Positions 30,976 to 39,326 of a stretch of DNA of 64,000 nt are shown here, piece after piece (position 1 is the first letter of the stretch; each line of letters starts with the position of its first letter). The translations under genes and the position numbers were made by a program. Source of the stretch: Falsihalocynthiibacter halioticoli (GTDB lineage Bacteria; Pseudomonadota; Alphaproteobacteria; Rhodobacterales; Rhodobacteraceae); contig NZ_JAOYFC010000002.1 in assembly GCF_025802015.1 (NCBI RefSeq), forward strand, positions 868,001 through 932,000, written 5' to 3'. The notes beneath the pieces are model-generated. The model was not told the DNA's origin. It made no database searches and saw nothing but the letters and a program-made list of their open reading frames with translations.

Positions 30976-32214
30976 ATGACGAGTAACGCGATGTTGCAGC
31001 CGGAACCGGCACCGATTTTAGCGTGTACAATTTCGCGCGATGTACAGAATTTCGATCTTCTGATTGAAGATATGGAAGCCGAGCTGGGCGAGAGCTGGGG
31101 GGATCTATCCTTCTCTGATGCTCTGGTTTTTCTCGAGCATGAAGACGCAAAGACATTGGAATTTGTGGCGATTGCCGTCGATGACCAAGACGAAACCGAT
31201 CTTTCGATTATTTCCAACCTGATCACAGCGGCGAAAGCGGCCTCGGTTAAAGTCATCCTGATTGCGGATGATGTAAGTCCGATCGCTCTACACAAGTTGC
31301 TTCGGTTGGGCGCCGATGATTTCATCCCCTACCCGCTTCCTGAAAACGAGTTGCATGAGGCGATCGAGCGCCTTCGTCAGGAACCCGAAGTTCAAGCACC
31401 TGAAGTGGCTCCCACCACATTGAAGCCAACTGGCGATCGTAACGGCGTTGTTTTGCCTGTTCATGGCCTCGCTGGTGGCGTTGGTGCGACAACATTCGCG
31501 GTGAACCTCGCTTGGGAACTCGCGACAATTGACAAAAAGAACGCACCACGCGTGTGTATCCTTGATTTCGATCTGCAGTTCGGCTCCGTTTCAACATTCC
31601 TGGATTTGCCGCGCCGCGATGCGGTTTACGAACTGCTTTCGGACACCGAAACAATGGACAGCGAAAGCTTCATGCAGGCACTTTTGCCATTCAATGACAA
31701 GGTGCATGTCCTGACCGCCCCTGCGGAAATCTTGCCGCTTGATATCGTTGAGCAATCGGACATCGAGCGGCTGATCGAAACAGCGCGCTCCAACTTCGAC
31801 TATGTCATAATCGACATGCCAACCACCTTGGTTGCATGGACAGAAACTGTTCTACAACAATCACTTGTCTATTTCGGTATGTTTGAAATGGACATGCGGT
31901 CCGCACAAAATATGTTGCGTATGATCCGCGCGCTGAAAGCCGAACAGCTTCCAGTCGACAAGATGCGCTTCATCCTGAACCGTGCGCCGAAATTCACCGA
32001 TATTGCCGGCAAATCGCGCGTCAAGCGGATGGCGGAAAGCCTCGACATTAGCGTCGAAGTTCAAATGCCAGACGGGGGCAAGCAGGTTCTTCAAGCGAAC
32101 GACCATGGTCAGCCTCTTGGGATGAACGCTGCCAAAAGCCCATTGCGCAAAGAAATCAGCAAGCTCGCCGCCTCACTACACGAGCTTAACCAAGCCGCCG
32201 AAACAGGCTCATAA
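30976..32214 (+). CDS. cpaE: pilus assembly ATPase-like protein CpaE/TadZ
   Basis: CpaE/TadZ proteins are MinD/ParA-related and localise the Tad machine, often at a cell pole. The 412 residues have an N-terminal receiver-like domain (about 15-135, with LRLGADDFIPYPLPENEL) and a C-terminal MinD-like domain. The nucleotide loop at 164-173 is GLAGGVGATT, which lacks both conserved lysines of MinD; DFDLQFGSVSTFLDL and DYVIIDMPTT follow. The lost lysine suggests weak or no ATP hydrolysis, as noted for some TadZ proteins. A 190 bp leader with the hairpin at 30948 precedes it. Confidence 0.94.
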   Translation: MTSNAMLQPEPAPILACTISRDVQNFDLLIEDMEAELGESWGDLSFSDALVFLEHEDAKTLEFVAIAVDDQDETDLSIISNLITAAKAASVKVILIADDVSPIALHKLLRLGADDFIPYPLPENELHEAIERLRQEPEVQAPEVAPTTLKPTGDRNGVVLPVHGLAGGVGATTFAVNLAWELATIDKKNAPRVCILDFDLQFGSVSTFLDLPRRDAVYELLSDTETMDSESFMQALLPFNDKVHVLTAPAEILPLDIVEQSDIERLIETARSNFDYVIIDMPTTLVAWTETVLQQSLVYFGMFEMDMRSAQNMLRMIRALKAEQLPVDKMRFILNRAPKFTDIAGKSRVKRMAESLDISVEVQMPDGGKQVLQANDHGQPLGMNAAKSPLRKEISKLAASLHELNQAAETGS

Positions 32215-32223
32215 GAGGTAGAT

Positions 32224-33660
32224 ATGTTCTCACGCTATTCGAAGAAAGACGCGCCGCAGACCGCGCCAAAAGAGGTAGCGGCCCCAGCTCCGGCGGAAAA
32301 TAAAGCCCCCGAAGCCGAGAAGAAAGTTCTGCGGAAGCTCGCAGCGGCTACAGCTGCGCCAGCAAACAAAGAGTTAAAGCGAAAGTCGCGTTTGGGCGAA
32401 ATCAAAGTCGAGCTCCACAAGACTCTGCTTGATAACCTGAACCTTGCCGCGCTTGAGAATGCATCGGAAAAAGACCTGCGCAGCGAAATTGTAGAGATTT
32501 CGAGCGAAGCGCTTTCCGATATGCAGATTGTGCTAAACCGGGACGAGCGTAATCAGCTCAACCAAGAACTGTTTGACGAAGTCATGGGCCTCGGTCCTCT
32601 AGAACCGCTTCTGCAGGATCCTTCGGTAAACGATATTCTTGTGAACGGTCCTCAGCAAATTTTCGTTGAGCGCGAAGGTAAGCTTGAACTCACTGACATC
32701 ACCTTCAACAACGAGAAACACCTTCTTCGGATTATCGACAAGATTGTTTCCGCGGTTGGCCGTCGTGTTGACGAAAGTAACCCTTATGTTGACGCCCGTC
32801 TTGCAGACGGTTCGCGTTTCAACGCTATGGTTTCGCCAATTGCGGTTGACGGTAGCCTTGTTTCCATTCGGAAATTTAAGAAAGACAAGCTTGGTATTGA
32901 TGATCTGGTGAATTTCGGTGCCTTTACCGAAGAGATGGCTGCCTATCTACAGGCCGCTGTTGCCACCCGGCTAAACGTCATTGTTTCTGGTGGTACCGGT
33001 TCTGGTAAAACCACCACGCTCAACGCACTGTCGTCGTTCATTGATAACAACGAACGCATCCTGACAATCGAGGATACGGCCGAACTTCAGCTCCAACAGA
33101 CACACGTGGGACGCATGGAAAGCCGCCCTGCCAACGTTGAAGGCAAAGGCGAAGTTTCTCCACGCGACTGTTTGAAAAACGCCCTTCGGATGCGTCCGGA
33201 TCGCATTATCGTTGGTGAGACGCGCGGCGAAGAAGTTATCGATATGCTTCAGGCCATGAACACAGGTCACGATGGCTCGATGACAACAATTCACGCCAAC
33301 TCGGCTCGTGATGGTATTTCTCGTCTCGAAAACATGATCGCGATGGCCGGTATCGAAATGCCGCTCAAAGCGGTGCGGAGCCAAATTTCAAGTGCGGTAA
33401 ACTTGATCGTACAGGCTAGCCGACTTCAGGACGGTTCGCGCCGCATGACCTCAATCACCGAGATCACCGGTATGGAAGGCGAGGTTATTTCGATGCAGGA
33501 AATCTTCAAGTTCCAGCGCGTCGGCCTTACACCAGACAACAAAATCATCGGCCACTTCACCGCAACGGGCGTTCGGAGCCACTTCTCCGAGCGGTTCCGC
33601 ATGTGGGGCTATGATCTGCCGGCAACATTGTTTGAGCCAACCAAAATGGCCGCGGAGTAA
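32224..33660 (+). CDS. cpaF: Flp pilus secretion ATPase CpaF/TadA
   Basis: CpaF is the cytosolic hexameric ATPase of the type II/IV secretion family that powers pilus extension and retraction. The 478 residues include an N-terminal Ala/Lys-rich region, a CpaF N-domain (LGPLEPLLQDPSVNDILVNG), Walker A GGTGSGKTTTLNAL near residue 256, an Asp box ILTIEDTAELQLQQTHVGRM, Walker B LRMRPDRIIVGETRGEE and a His box GHDGSMTTIHANS. It follows cpaE by 9 nt and precedes tadB by 5 nt. Confidence 0.97.
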   Translation: MFSRYSKKDAPQTAPKEVAAPAPAENKAPEAEKKVLRKLAAATAAPANKELKRKSRLGEIKVELHKTLLDNLNLAALENASEKDLRSEIVEISSEALSDMQIVLNRDERNQLNQELFDEVMGLGPLEPLLQDPSVNDILVNGPQQIFVEREGKLELTDITFNNEKHLLRIIDKIVSAVGRRVDESNPYVDARLADGSRFNAMVSPIAVDGSLVSIRKFKKDKLGIDDLVNFGAFTEEMAAYLQAAVATRLNVIVSGGTGSGKTTTLNALSSFIDNNERILTIEDTAELQLQQTHVGRMESRPANVEGKGEVSPRDCLKNALRMRPDRIIVGETRGEEVIDMLQAMNTGHDGSMTTIHANSARDGISRLENMIAMAGIEMPLKAVRSQISSAVNLIVQASRLQDGSRRMTSITEITGMEGEVISMQEIFKFQRVGLTPDNKIIGHFTATGVRSHFSERFRMWGYDLPATLFEPTKMAAE

Positions 33661-33665
33661 CGCTC

Positions 33666-34634
33666 ATGATTATCAGCGCAGAGCCACTAATCTATGGCAT
33701 GATCTTTATCGCCGTGTTGCTCTTGGTTGAGGGCATTTACCTTACCGTGTTTGGTAAATCCATCAGCCTGAACAGCCGCGTGAACCGCCGTCTGGACATG
33801 CTGGAAAAAGGCGGAAACCGCGAGCAGGTTCTAGAGCAACTCCGCAAGGAAATGAGCCAGCACCTCAAGTCTGATGGTATTCCGCTCTATTCTCTCCTCG
33901 CGCAAAAAGCGCAAAAGGCCAACATCGCCTTTTCTCCGATGCAGCTTATCATGCTCATGGCGGTTCTTGGTTTGGTTGCCTTTGTTGGCCTGACCGTAGG
34001 AACGGCGGCTTCTACACCTATCCGCGTTGGTATTTCCGTTGTTATGGGCGTTGGCGCCGTGTTCATGTGGGTCAACGGCAAGGCCAAGAAACGCCTCGCA
34101 ATGATGGAAGAGCAGCTTCCAGACGCCGTTGAACTCATGGTTCGAAGCCTTCGCGTCGGGCACCCTTTTACGTCGGCAATCTCGATTGTTGCCAAGGAAA
34201 TCGCTGATCCCCTTGGCACAGAAATGGGCGTAATTGCCGACGAAGCCGCTTATGGTCGTGATATAGGTGAAGCACTCAAACACATGGCCGAACGTATGGA
34301 CATGCAGGATTTGCGCTTCCTTGCGGTTGCCGTGACGATCCAACAGGTCTCGGGAGGTAACCTTGCCGAAATCCTTGAGGGCTTGTCCAAAGTTATCCGC
34401 GCTCGCTTCAAGCTTTTCCGTCGCGTTAAGGCGATCACGGCTGAGGCGAAATGGTCTGGTATGTTCCTATCGGGCTTCCCACTCGCCGCACTTGTTACCA
34501 TCAACGTTCTTAAGCCGGACTACTATGACGGCGTGAAAGAGACTTCTGTCTTTATTCCGGCCTGTCTTGTGGTTGCGGGTTTCCTCGGCGCAAACGTTCT
34601 TGTGATGCGCGCTCTTGTCGATATCAAGGTTTAG
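33666..34634 (+). CDS. tadB: Flp pilus inner-membrane platform protein TadB
   Basis: TadB and TadC form the inner-membrane platform on which CpaF acts. The 322-residue protein has N-terminal helices, a type II secretion F domain with LPDAVELMVRSLRVGHPF, EMGVIADEAAYGRDIGEAL and IQQVSGGNLAEILEGL, and two C-terminal hydrophobic segments. It is tightly packed with cpaF and tadC. Identification over other GspF-like proteins follows from the gene order. Confidence 0.95.
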   Translation: MIISAEPLIYGMIFIAVLLLVEGIYLTVFGKSISLNSRVNRRLDMLEKGGNREQVLEQLRKEMSQHLKSDGIPLYSLLAQKAQKANIAFSPMQLIMLMAVLGLVAFVGLTVGTAASTPIRVGISVVMGVGAVFMWVNGKAKKRLAMMEEQLPDAVELMVRSLRVGHPFTSAISIVAKEIADPLGTEMGVIADEAAYGRDIGEALKHMAERMDMQDLRFLAVAVTIQQVSGGNLAEILEGLSKVIRARFKLFRRVKAITAEAKWSGMFLSGFPLAALVTINVLKPDYYDGVKETSVFIPACLVVAGFLGANVLVMRALVDIKV

Positions 34635-34643
34635 GAGGCAGCA

Positions 34644-35630
34644 ATGGAATTTTTTAGTAGCATCAACACTATGCTGACCGACAATTTCGGTCCATTTGGC
34701 CCCTTGCTGGTCGCCGGTATCGTCGGCCTTTTCTTGATCCTTGGCACGCTTCCCGTGCTGCTGCGCAAGGAAGAAGATCCGCTTGATAAGCTCAAGAAGA
34801 GCATGAACAAGCAATCCGCGAGCAAAGGTAAAGCCGAAAACCTTCGTCAGGGTAAAAACGACAAGCTCGAAAAATACTCTAATTTCCTTGAGCCGCAGAC
34901 TGAGGAAGAATATTCCGCGATGCGTCTTAAGATGATGCAAGCGGGTTATCGCGACAAGAATGCCATCCGTACTTTTCATTTTGCCCAGTTTGCACTCGGC
35001 ATCGGCGGTCTTGCTCTTGGCGGACTTTATGTGCTGATCAATGCATCCTCGTCTGGACAAGAAGTCTCGATGCAGTCCTCTATTCTTACGCTACTTATCC
35101 CTGGTGCAATCGGCTATATGGCACCGAAATACTGGGTAAGCCGCCGCCAACAGACGCGACAAGAAGCGATCATCAACGGCTTTCCGGATTCGCTCGACAT
35201 GATGCTCGTCTGTGTTGAGGCCGGCCAGTCTATGGACCAATCAATCCTTCGCGTAAGCGAAGAAATCCGCGCCGGTTTTCCTGACCTCGCTGACGAGTTC
35301 GAGATTGTGTCGAACGAATCTAAGGCGGGTAAAGACAAAGTGGCCGTTTTGAACGACATGGCGGATCGTTGCGGCGTGCAAGACGTTCGCAGTTTCGTAA
35401 CCGTGCTGAACCAGTCGCAAACCTTTGGTACCTCGATCGCTGGCGCCTTGCGCGTCTATGCCGAAGAAATGCGCGACAAACGCGTGATGCGTGCCGAGGA
35501 GAAAGCGAACAAGCTTCCGACCAAAATGACTCTGGCGACCATGATGCTGACAGTTCCGCCACTATTGATCATTCTTATCGGGCCATCGGTTTACGGTATT
35601 GCCACACAACTCGGAGGCATTAAGTTCTAA
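34644..35630 (+). CDS. tadC: Flp pilus inner-membrane platform protein TadC
   Basis: The second GspF-like platform protein, 328 residues. Seen: a first helix near residue 15-35, then GFPDSLDMMLVCVEAGQSMD (F-domain core), LADEFEIVSNESKAGKDK, a SFVTVLNQSQTFGTSIAGAL segment and a C-terminal helix LATMMLTVPPLLIILIGPS. AGGAGG lies before the ATG. It starts 9 nt after tadB and is followed 3 nt later by the TadD gene. Confidence 0.95.
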   Translation: MEFFSSINTMLTDNFGPFGPLLVAGIVGLFLILGTLPVLLRKEEDPLDKLKKSMNKQSASKGKAENLRQGKNDKLEKYSNFLEPQTEEEYSAMRLKMMQAGYRDKNAIRTFHFAQFALGIGGLALGGLYVLINASSSGQEVSMQSSILTLLIPGAIGYMAPKYWVSRRQQTRQEAIINGFPDSLDMMLVCVEAGQSMDQSILRVSEEIRAGFPDLADEFEIVSNESKAGKDKVAVLNDMADRCGVQDVRSFVTVLNQSQTFGTSIAGALRVYAEEMRDKRVMRAEEKANKLPTKMTLATMMLTVPPLLIILIGPSVYGIATQLGGIKF

Positions 35631-35633
35631 TGC

Positions 35634-36200
35634 ATGGCATTAGAGCGGTTTGCACCTTTTTTCATTTTGATACTTCTTGCTGCGTGTAACACAGCCGGCA
35701 ATGTCGATCCTGATGGCGATCCTTATGCGCCCGGATTCAGCAAAGAAGAAGGGGTCGATGGCCTGCTTGTTGGGCACCGTCTCATGGAGGCTGGAGAATA
35801 CGAGCTCGCACTGAAAGCTTACTTACGAGCTGGCGCAAAATATGGACTGAACGTTGATGTACTCAGTGCACTAGGGTCAGCCAACCTCCGCCTTGGGCGG
35901 CTTGGGCAATCCGAAAAACTTCTCAGACAGGCAACAGAAGAAGATCCAACCTTCGTTCCAGCGTGGAACAACCTTGGTGTTGTCCTCATGGAAACCGACC
36001 AAATCGGTGAAGCAAGCCGCGTTTTCAAGACCGCATACGCTCTAGATAGTGGCGAAAGCGACTCAATTCGCGAAAATTTACGCCTCGCGCTCGCAAAAAT
36101 TGAAAATCCGGGCTATGCTGAACAAAATAAAAATAAGTTTGAGTTGGTGAGGCGGGGCAGCAGCAGCTACTTGCTTCTTCAAACTCCAAATGAGAATTGA
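35634..36200 (+). CDS. tadD: TPR lipoprotein TadD-like, first copy
   Basis: A 188-residue lipoprotein with lipobox LLAACN (Cys18) and tetratricopeptide repeats from about residue 50 to 150 (YELALKAYLRAGAKYGL, LGSANLRLGRLGQSEKLL, AWNNLGVVLMETDQIGEA). TadD is needed for assembly of the secretin complex in studied Tad systems, like the pilotin-type protein PilF. It follows tadC by 3 nt. Asn after the lipid Cys suits outer-membrane sorting. Confidence 0.9.
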   Translation: MALERFAPFFILILLAACNTAGNVDPDGDPYAPGFSKEEGVDGLLVGHRLMEAGEYELALKAYLRAGAKYGLNVDVLSALGSANLRLGRLGQSEKLLRQATEEDPTFVPAWNNLGVVLMETDQIGEASRVFKTAYALDSGESDSIRENLRLALAKIENPGYAEQNKNKFELVRRGSSSYLLLQTPNEN

Positions 36201-36218
36201 GCAGTAAAGGACGCAAAA

Positions 36219-37076
36219 ATGCGCCATCCACTTTTACTATCCGTGTGCCTTGGCGGCACGCTTCTTCTTGCCGCGTGTGACCAGGACAAGCAGACAGCCG
36301 AAGAAGTTGCGCGCTCGATGAAAGACGTCAATGTCATCGACGAAAGCAACCTCAATGACATCATGCTTACCGTGGCCGACCCGAACGAGGCGGTTATCTA
36401 TTTCAAGCGCGCCGTAGCCGACAATCCAAACCGGATTGATCTCAAACGCGGCCTCGCTAAATCCCAAGTTCGCGCCAAAGAAGCAACAGCATCGCTCCCC
36501 AACTGGGAAGCCGTTGTCGCCAGCGATCAGGCCACCAACACGGATCGCCTTGATTACGCCTCCGCACTCATCCGCGCAGGAAAGTGGGACAAAGCAGAGA
36601 CCGTTCTCGACACGATCCCGCCAACCGTTGAGTCCTTTGAGCGTTACCGCTTGGAGGCCATGGTTGCTGATTCCGAGAAGAATTGGAAAAAGGCAGACAG
36701 CTTCTATTCAACTGCTGTTGATCTAACGACCAAGCCTGCAGGCATCCTCAACAACTGGGGCTATTCCAAACTTTCACGCGGTGATTACAAGGGCGCGGAA
36801 AAACTGTTCGCAGAGGCCGTTGCCTACGATCCAAAGCTTTTCACCGCCAAGAACAACCTCGTACTGGCTCGCGGCGCACAACGGAATTACGAAATTCCGA
36901 TCGTTCCGATGAACCAGTCCGAACGCGCTATGCTGCTTCACACTATGGCTCTTACGGCCATTAAACAAAACGACGTTGCGACAGGGAAAGGGCTACTCAA
37001 AGAGTCCATCGAAACCCATCCGCAGCACTTCGAAGCAGCAGTACGCTCGCTCAATGCACTGGAAGAAGGCGTCTAA
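36219..37076 (+). CDS. TPR lipoprotein, second TadD-like protein
   Basis: A 285-residue lipoprotein with lipobox LLLAAC (Cys20) followed by Asp21. Tetratricopeptide repeats run from about residue 50 to 200 (NEAVIYFKRAVADNP, LDYASALIRAGKWDKAETVL, LNNWGYSKLSRGDYKGAEKL). In E. coli an Asp after the lipid Cys keeps lipoproteins in the inner membrane; whether this rule holds here is not known. The pair of TPR lipoproteins may act on opposite sides of the periplasm. It is 18 nt after tadD and 2 nt before cpaA. Confidence 0.88.
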   Translation: MRHPLLLSVCLGGTLLLAACDQDKQTAEEVARSMKDVNVIDESNLNDIMLTVADPNEAVIYFKRAVADNPNRIDLKRGLAKSQVRAKEATASLPNWEAVVASDQATNTDRLDYASALIRAGKWDKAETVLDTIPPTVESFERYRLEAMVADSEKNWKKADSFYSTAVDLTTKPAGILNNWGYSKLSRGDYKGAEKLFAEAVAYDPKLFTAKNNLVLARGAQRNYEIPIVPMNQSERAMLLHTMALTAIKQNDVATGKGLLKESIETHPQHFEAAVRSLNALEEGV

Positions 37077-37078
37077 AC

Positions 37079-37579
37079 TTGGACTTTGAGCTTGCGGCAA
37101 AGGCAGCGATGTGGTTCCTCCCCCTCTCGCTGCCTATTTGTTTCTGGGTTGCCTATAGCGACCTGAAATCGATGAAAATTCCCAACAAAGCGATGCTTGC
37201 TCTATTGGCGGTATACGCGATTGTTGGCCTTATTGTTCTGCCAATGCCGCTCTATCTTGCCGGATGGCTCAACTTTGTTGTCATGATTATTGCCGGCTTC
37301 ATTATTAGTTCGCTCGGTGTTGTCGGAGCGGGTGATGCCAAGATTTTGGCCGCAATGGCCCCCTTCATCGCGCGCGGAGATATCCCAGCATTTGCAATGC
37401 TCTTGGCGTTCTGTTGCATCGTCGCTTATGCACTTCATCGTGCTGCAATGAATATCGCACCAATCCGCAACCTCGCACCTAATTGGCAAAGCTGGTCAGC
37501 GGGCAAAGACTTCCCTGCTGGACTAGGGCTTGCTTCGGCCTTCGCAATCTACCTAGTTGCTGCTGCTTTCGGCGGCTAA
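37079..37579 (+). CDS. cpaA: Flp prepilin peptidase CpaA/TadV
   Basis: CpaA removes the leader peptide of the Flp prepilins in the inner membrane. The 166-residue protein of about five helices carries the two catalytic Asp residues of the type IV prepilin peptidase family: Asp28 in AYSDLKSMKIPN and Asp86 in GVVGAGDAKIL (GxGD). It lacks the N-terminal methylase domain of PilD, as is usual for this family. TTG 37079 is the likely start, with AGAAGG 9 nt upstream; the ATG at 37109 would cut off part of the first helix. It ends inside the convergent glycosyltransferase gene. Confidence 0.92.
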   Translation: MDFELAAKAAMWFLPLSLPICFWVAYSDLKSMKIPNKAMLALLAVYAIVGLIVLPMPLYLAGWLNFVVMIIAGFIISSLGVVGAGDAKILAAMAPFIARGDIPAFAMLLAFCCIVAYALHRAAMNIAPIRNLAPNWQSWSAGKDFPAGLGLASAFAIYLVAAAFGG

Positions 37580-39181
37580 GCGGTTTAGCCGATAGACGGA
37601 CGAAACCGCGCTATCCACCAATGGCTCCAAGACCAAATCCTCGCGTTGTGCGATTGAAACGAGCATCGCGTTATGAACGCTAAGCTGTGTCGCACATTTC
37701 GGCACGACGAGGATGTCTGCATTCTCAATACCCGGCAACCCACCATAAGCCCACGGCGCGCTGCCCTTCGTTGGCTGCATGTTGCTAAACATCCAAACCG
37801 AAGAGCTTACATCCGCGACATACAGCGCCTCTCCTTCGAAATTTACGAGATCGCTTGCAATTGCGGAATTAAACGTCGAATTGCCTAGCCTTATTTGACA
37901 ATCGGCAAAGGTGGTAGGGTCGAATTCGGCAAGATCGTTGTTGGTTGTGTTCGTTTCACTCAGCAATGGAACCATCGCGTTCACGGTATCCACACGAAGG
38001 TTGGCCATGTGGATGTCATCAGCAACGGGAAACCGAGTTGTTGGAATGACCCGCTGATATTGCCCCTCGTCTAAAAACAGGTGCCGCAATCCACTCGTTC
38101 CAAAGTTCAGCAGAACAGGTGCAATTATCACGGCACCAGTAATCGAGACTACCGAGAGCGCAGTCCGAATGTCCCATCCGAATTCGTTCCGAAACTCCCC
38201 CTCTGGCCGCATCGCATAGACATAGACAACGACGAATCCGAGCCACAGCGGATCATTTCCGAAGTTCTGGTAGGTAATATAATACAGCCCAGGTAACGCA
38301 ATGAGCAGCAACAGAGCCGCGCCATTTTGGGATGATTGGCGAAGAAAAATGACGCCCGCTGCCGCAACAATCAGTGTGGGAAGGAACGCGGGCGCGGAAA
38401 TCAAATCTGCAAGGCTCGCGCCGGGAAACGCTCGGTTTGCAGAGTTGGCGACAGTTAGAAGGTCCTCATAATACGCCTGCCAAGGCGCGAGCCCATGCAA
38501 GAATGTGATAGCAGCAAACGCCGCGCATCCAGCCAGAAATGCGCCCGCGATTCCTCGGAAGTTTGCGGTCATCAACAACCCTCCGAGCACGGGCAAAGCA
38601 ATCCCGACCAAGTAAGTAACTTTCAAAAATGCGAGCGCGACAAGACAGATGCCGATCACAATGCCTTCAAAGAAACCGCCGCCAGTAAGGCCGCGCTTGC
38701 GGGGTAGCATTGAAAGGCCCAACGCCACGAATGCCAATGCCCATGCCCAGCGGTTGTAGTACATCGAGATGGACGACGAGACATCGGTTTGCCCATCCAC
38801 AATCGCTGTCGCCGTGACGAGCGTTACGCCCCCCAAAAGCATTGCTGCCCCTGTGCTCAGGCGGCTAACGCCGATCCACCAAAGAGGAAGAACAAGCGCA
38901 AGGGCCAAAACAGCCTGCGTGGCAAGAAATGCCATGCCGAAGTTGAGGCCAAGCGGTGAAAACCAGATGATCGGCGCAAATGCGAGGGTTCCGATTGGCG
39001 TTGAAAAATCAGCGTGTATTCGAGCGCCATCTTCCAAGCGCAGCAGAATATCAATCAAATGCAGCGTATCGACCTCGTGTTTGCCGAGATATAGCCCCCC
39101 CTTCGCCAGACCAATCGCGCCGCCCAATAGGGCAACTGCAAACAAAAACACCAACAAAATCGCGGAATTTGCCTGTTTCAT
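37553..39181 (-). CDS. polytopic membrane glycosyltransferase, GT-C-like
   Basis: A 542-residue protein with about ten hydrophobic helices up to residue 370 and a soluble C-terminal region of about 170 residues. After the first helix a periplasmic loop carries acidic HEVD and DFSTPIGTLAFAP, a layout seen in GT-C enzymes that use polyprenyl-phosphate sugars. Other features are YYNRWAWALAFVALGL, SFLKVTYLVGIALPVLGG-like helices (here AFLKVTYLVG) and GNDPLWLGFVVVYVY. The 3' end overlaps cpaA by 27 nt. No exact family was recognised; O-antigen ligase-like or oligosaccharyltransferase-like roles are possible. Its neighbours suggest transfer of a lipid-linked pentose to the pilus or envelope. Confidence 0.7.
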   Translation of the reverse strand: MKQANSAILLVFLFAVALLGGAIGLAKGGLYLGKHEVDTLHLIDILLRLEDGARIHADFSTPIGTLAFAPIIWFSPLGLNFGMAFLATQAVLALALVLPLWWIGVSRLSTGAAMLLGGVTLVTATAIVDGQTDVSSSISMYYNRWAWALAFVALGLSMLPRKRGLTGGGFFEGIVIGICLVALAFLKVTYLVGIALPVLGGLLMTANFRGIAGAFLAGCAAFAAITFLHGLAPWQAYYEDLLTVANSANRAFPGASLADLISAPAFLPTLIVAAAGVIFLRQSSQNGAALLLLIALPGLYYITYQNFGNDPLWLGFVVVYVYAMRPEGEFRNEFGWDIRTALSVVSITGAVIIAPVLLNFGTSGLRHLFLDEGQYQRVIPTTRFPVADDIHMANLRVDTVNAMVPLLSETNTTNNDLAEFDPTTFADCQIRLGNSTFNSAIASDLVNFEGEALYVADVSSSVWMFSNMQPTKGSAPWAYGGLPGIENADILVVPKCATQLSVHNAMLVSIAQREDLVLEPLVDSAVSSVYRLNRLAAESSSN

Positions 39182-39326
39182 CCGACCTCACTTTCGCATT
39201 TGAGCAACACTAGCCACAGAGAGAGCACCAAGTAAAAGATCGAGGCGCTTTTTGTTGGTCATTCTGGCACAGCGCGGTAGAATCAGCACAAAAAAGACCG
39301 TTCCGGCACAACTACAGGTAATCACC

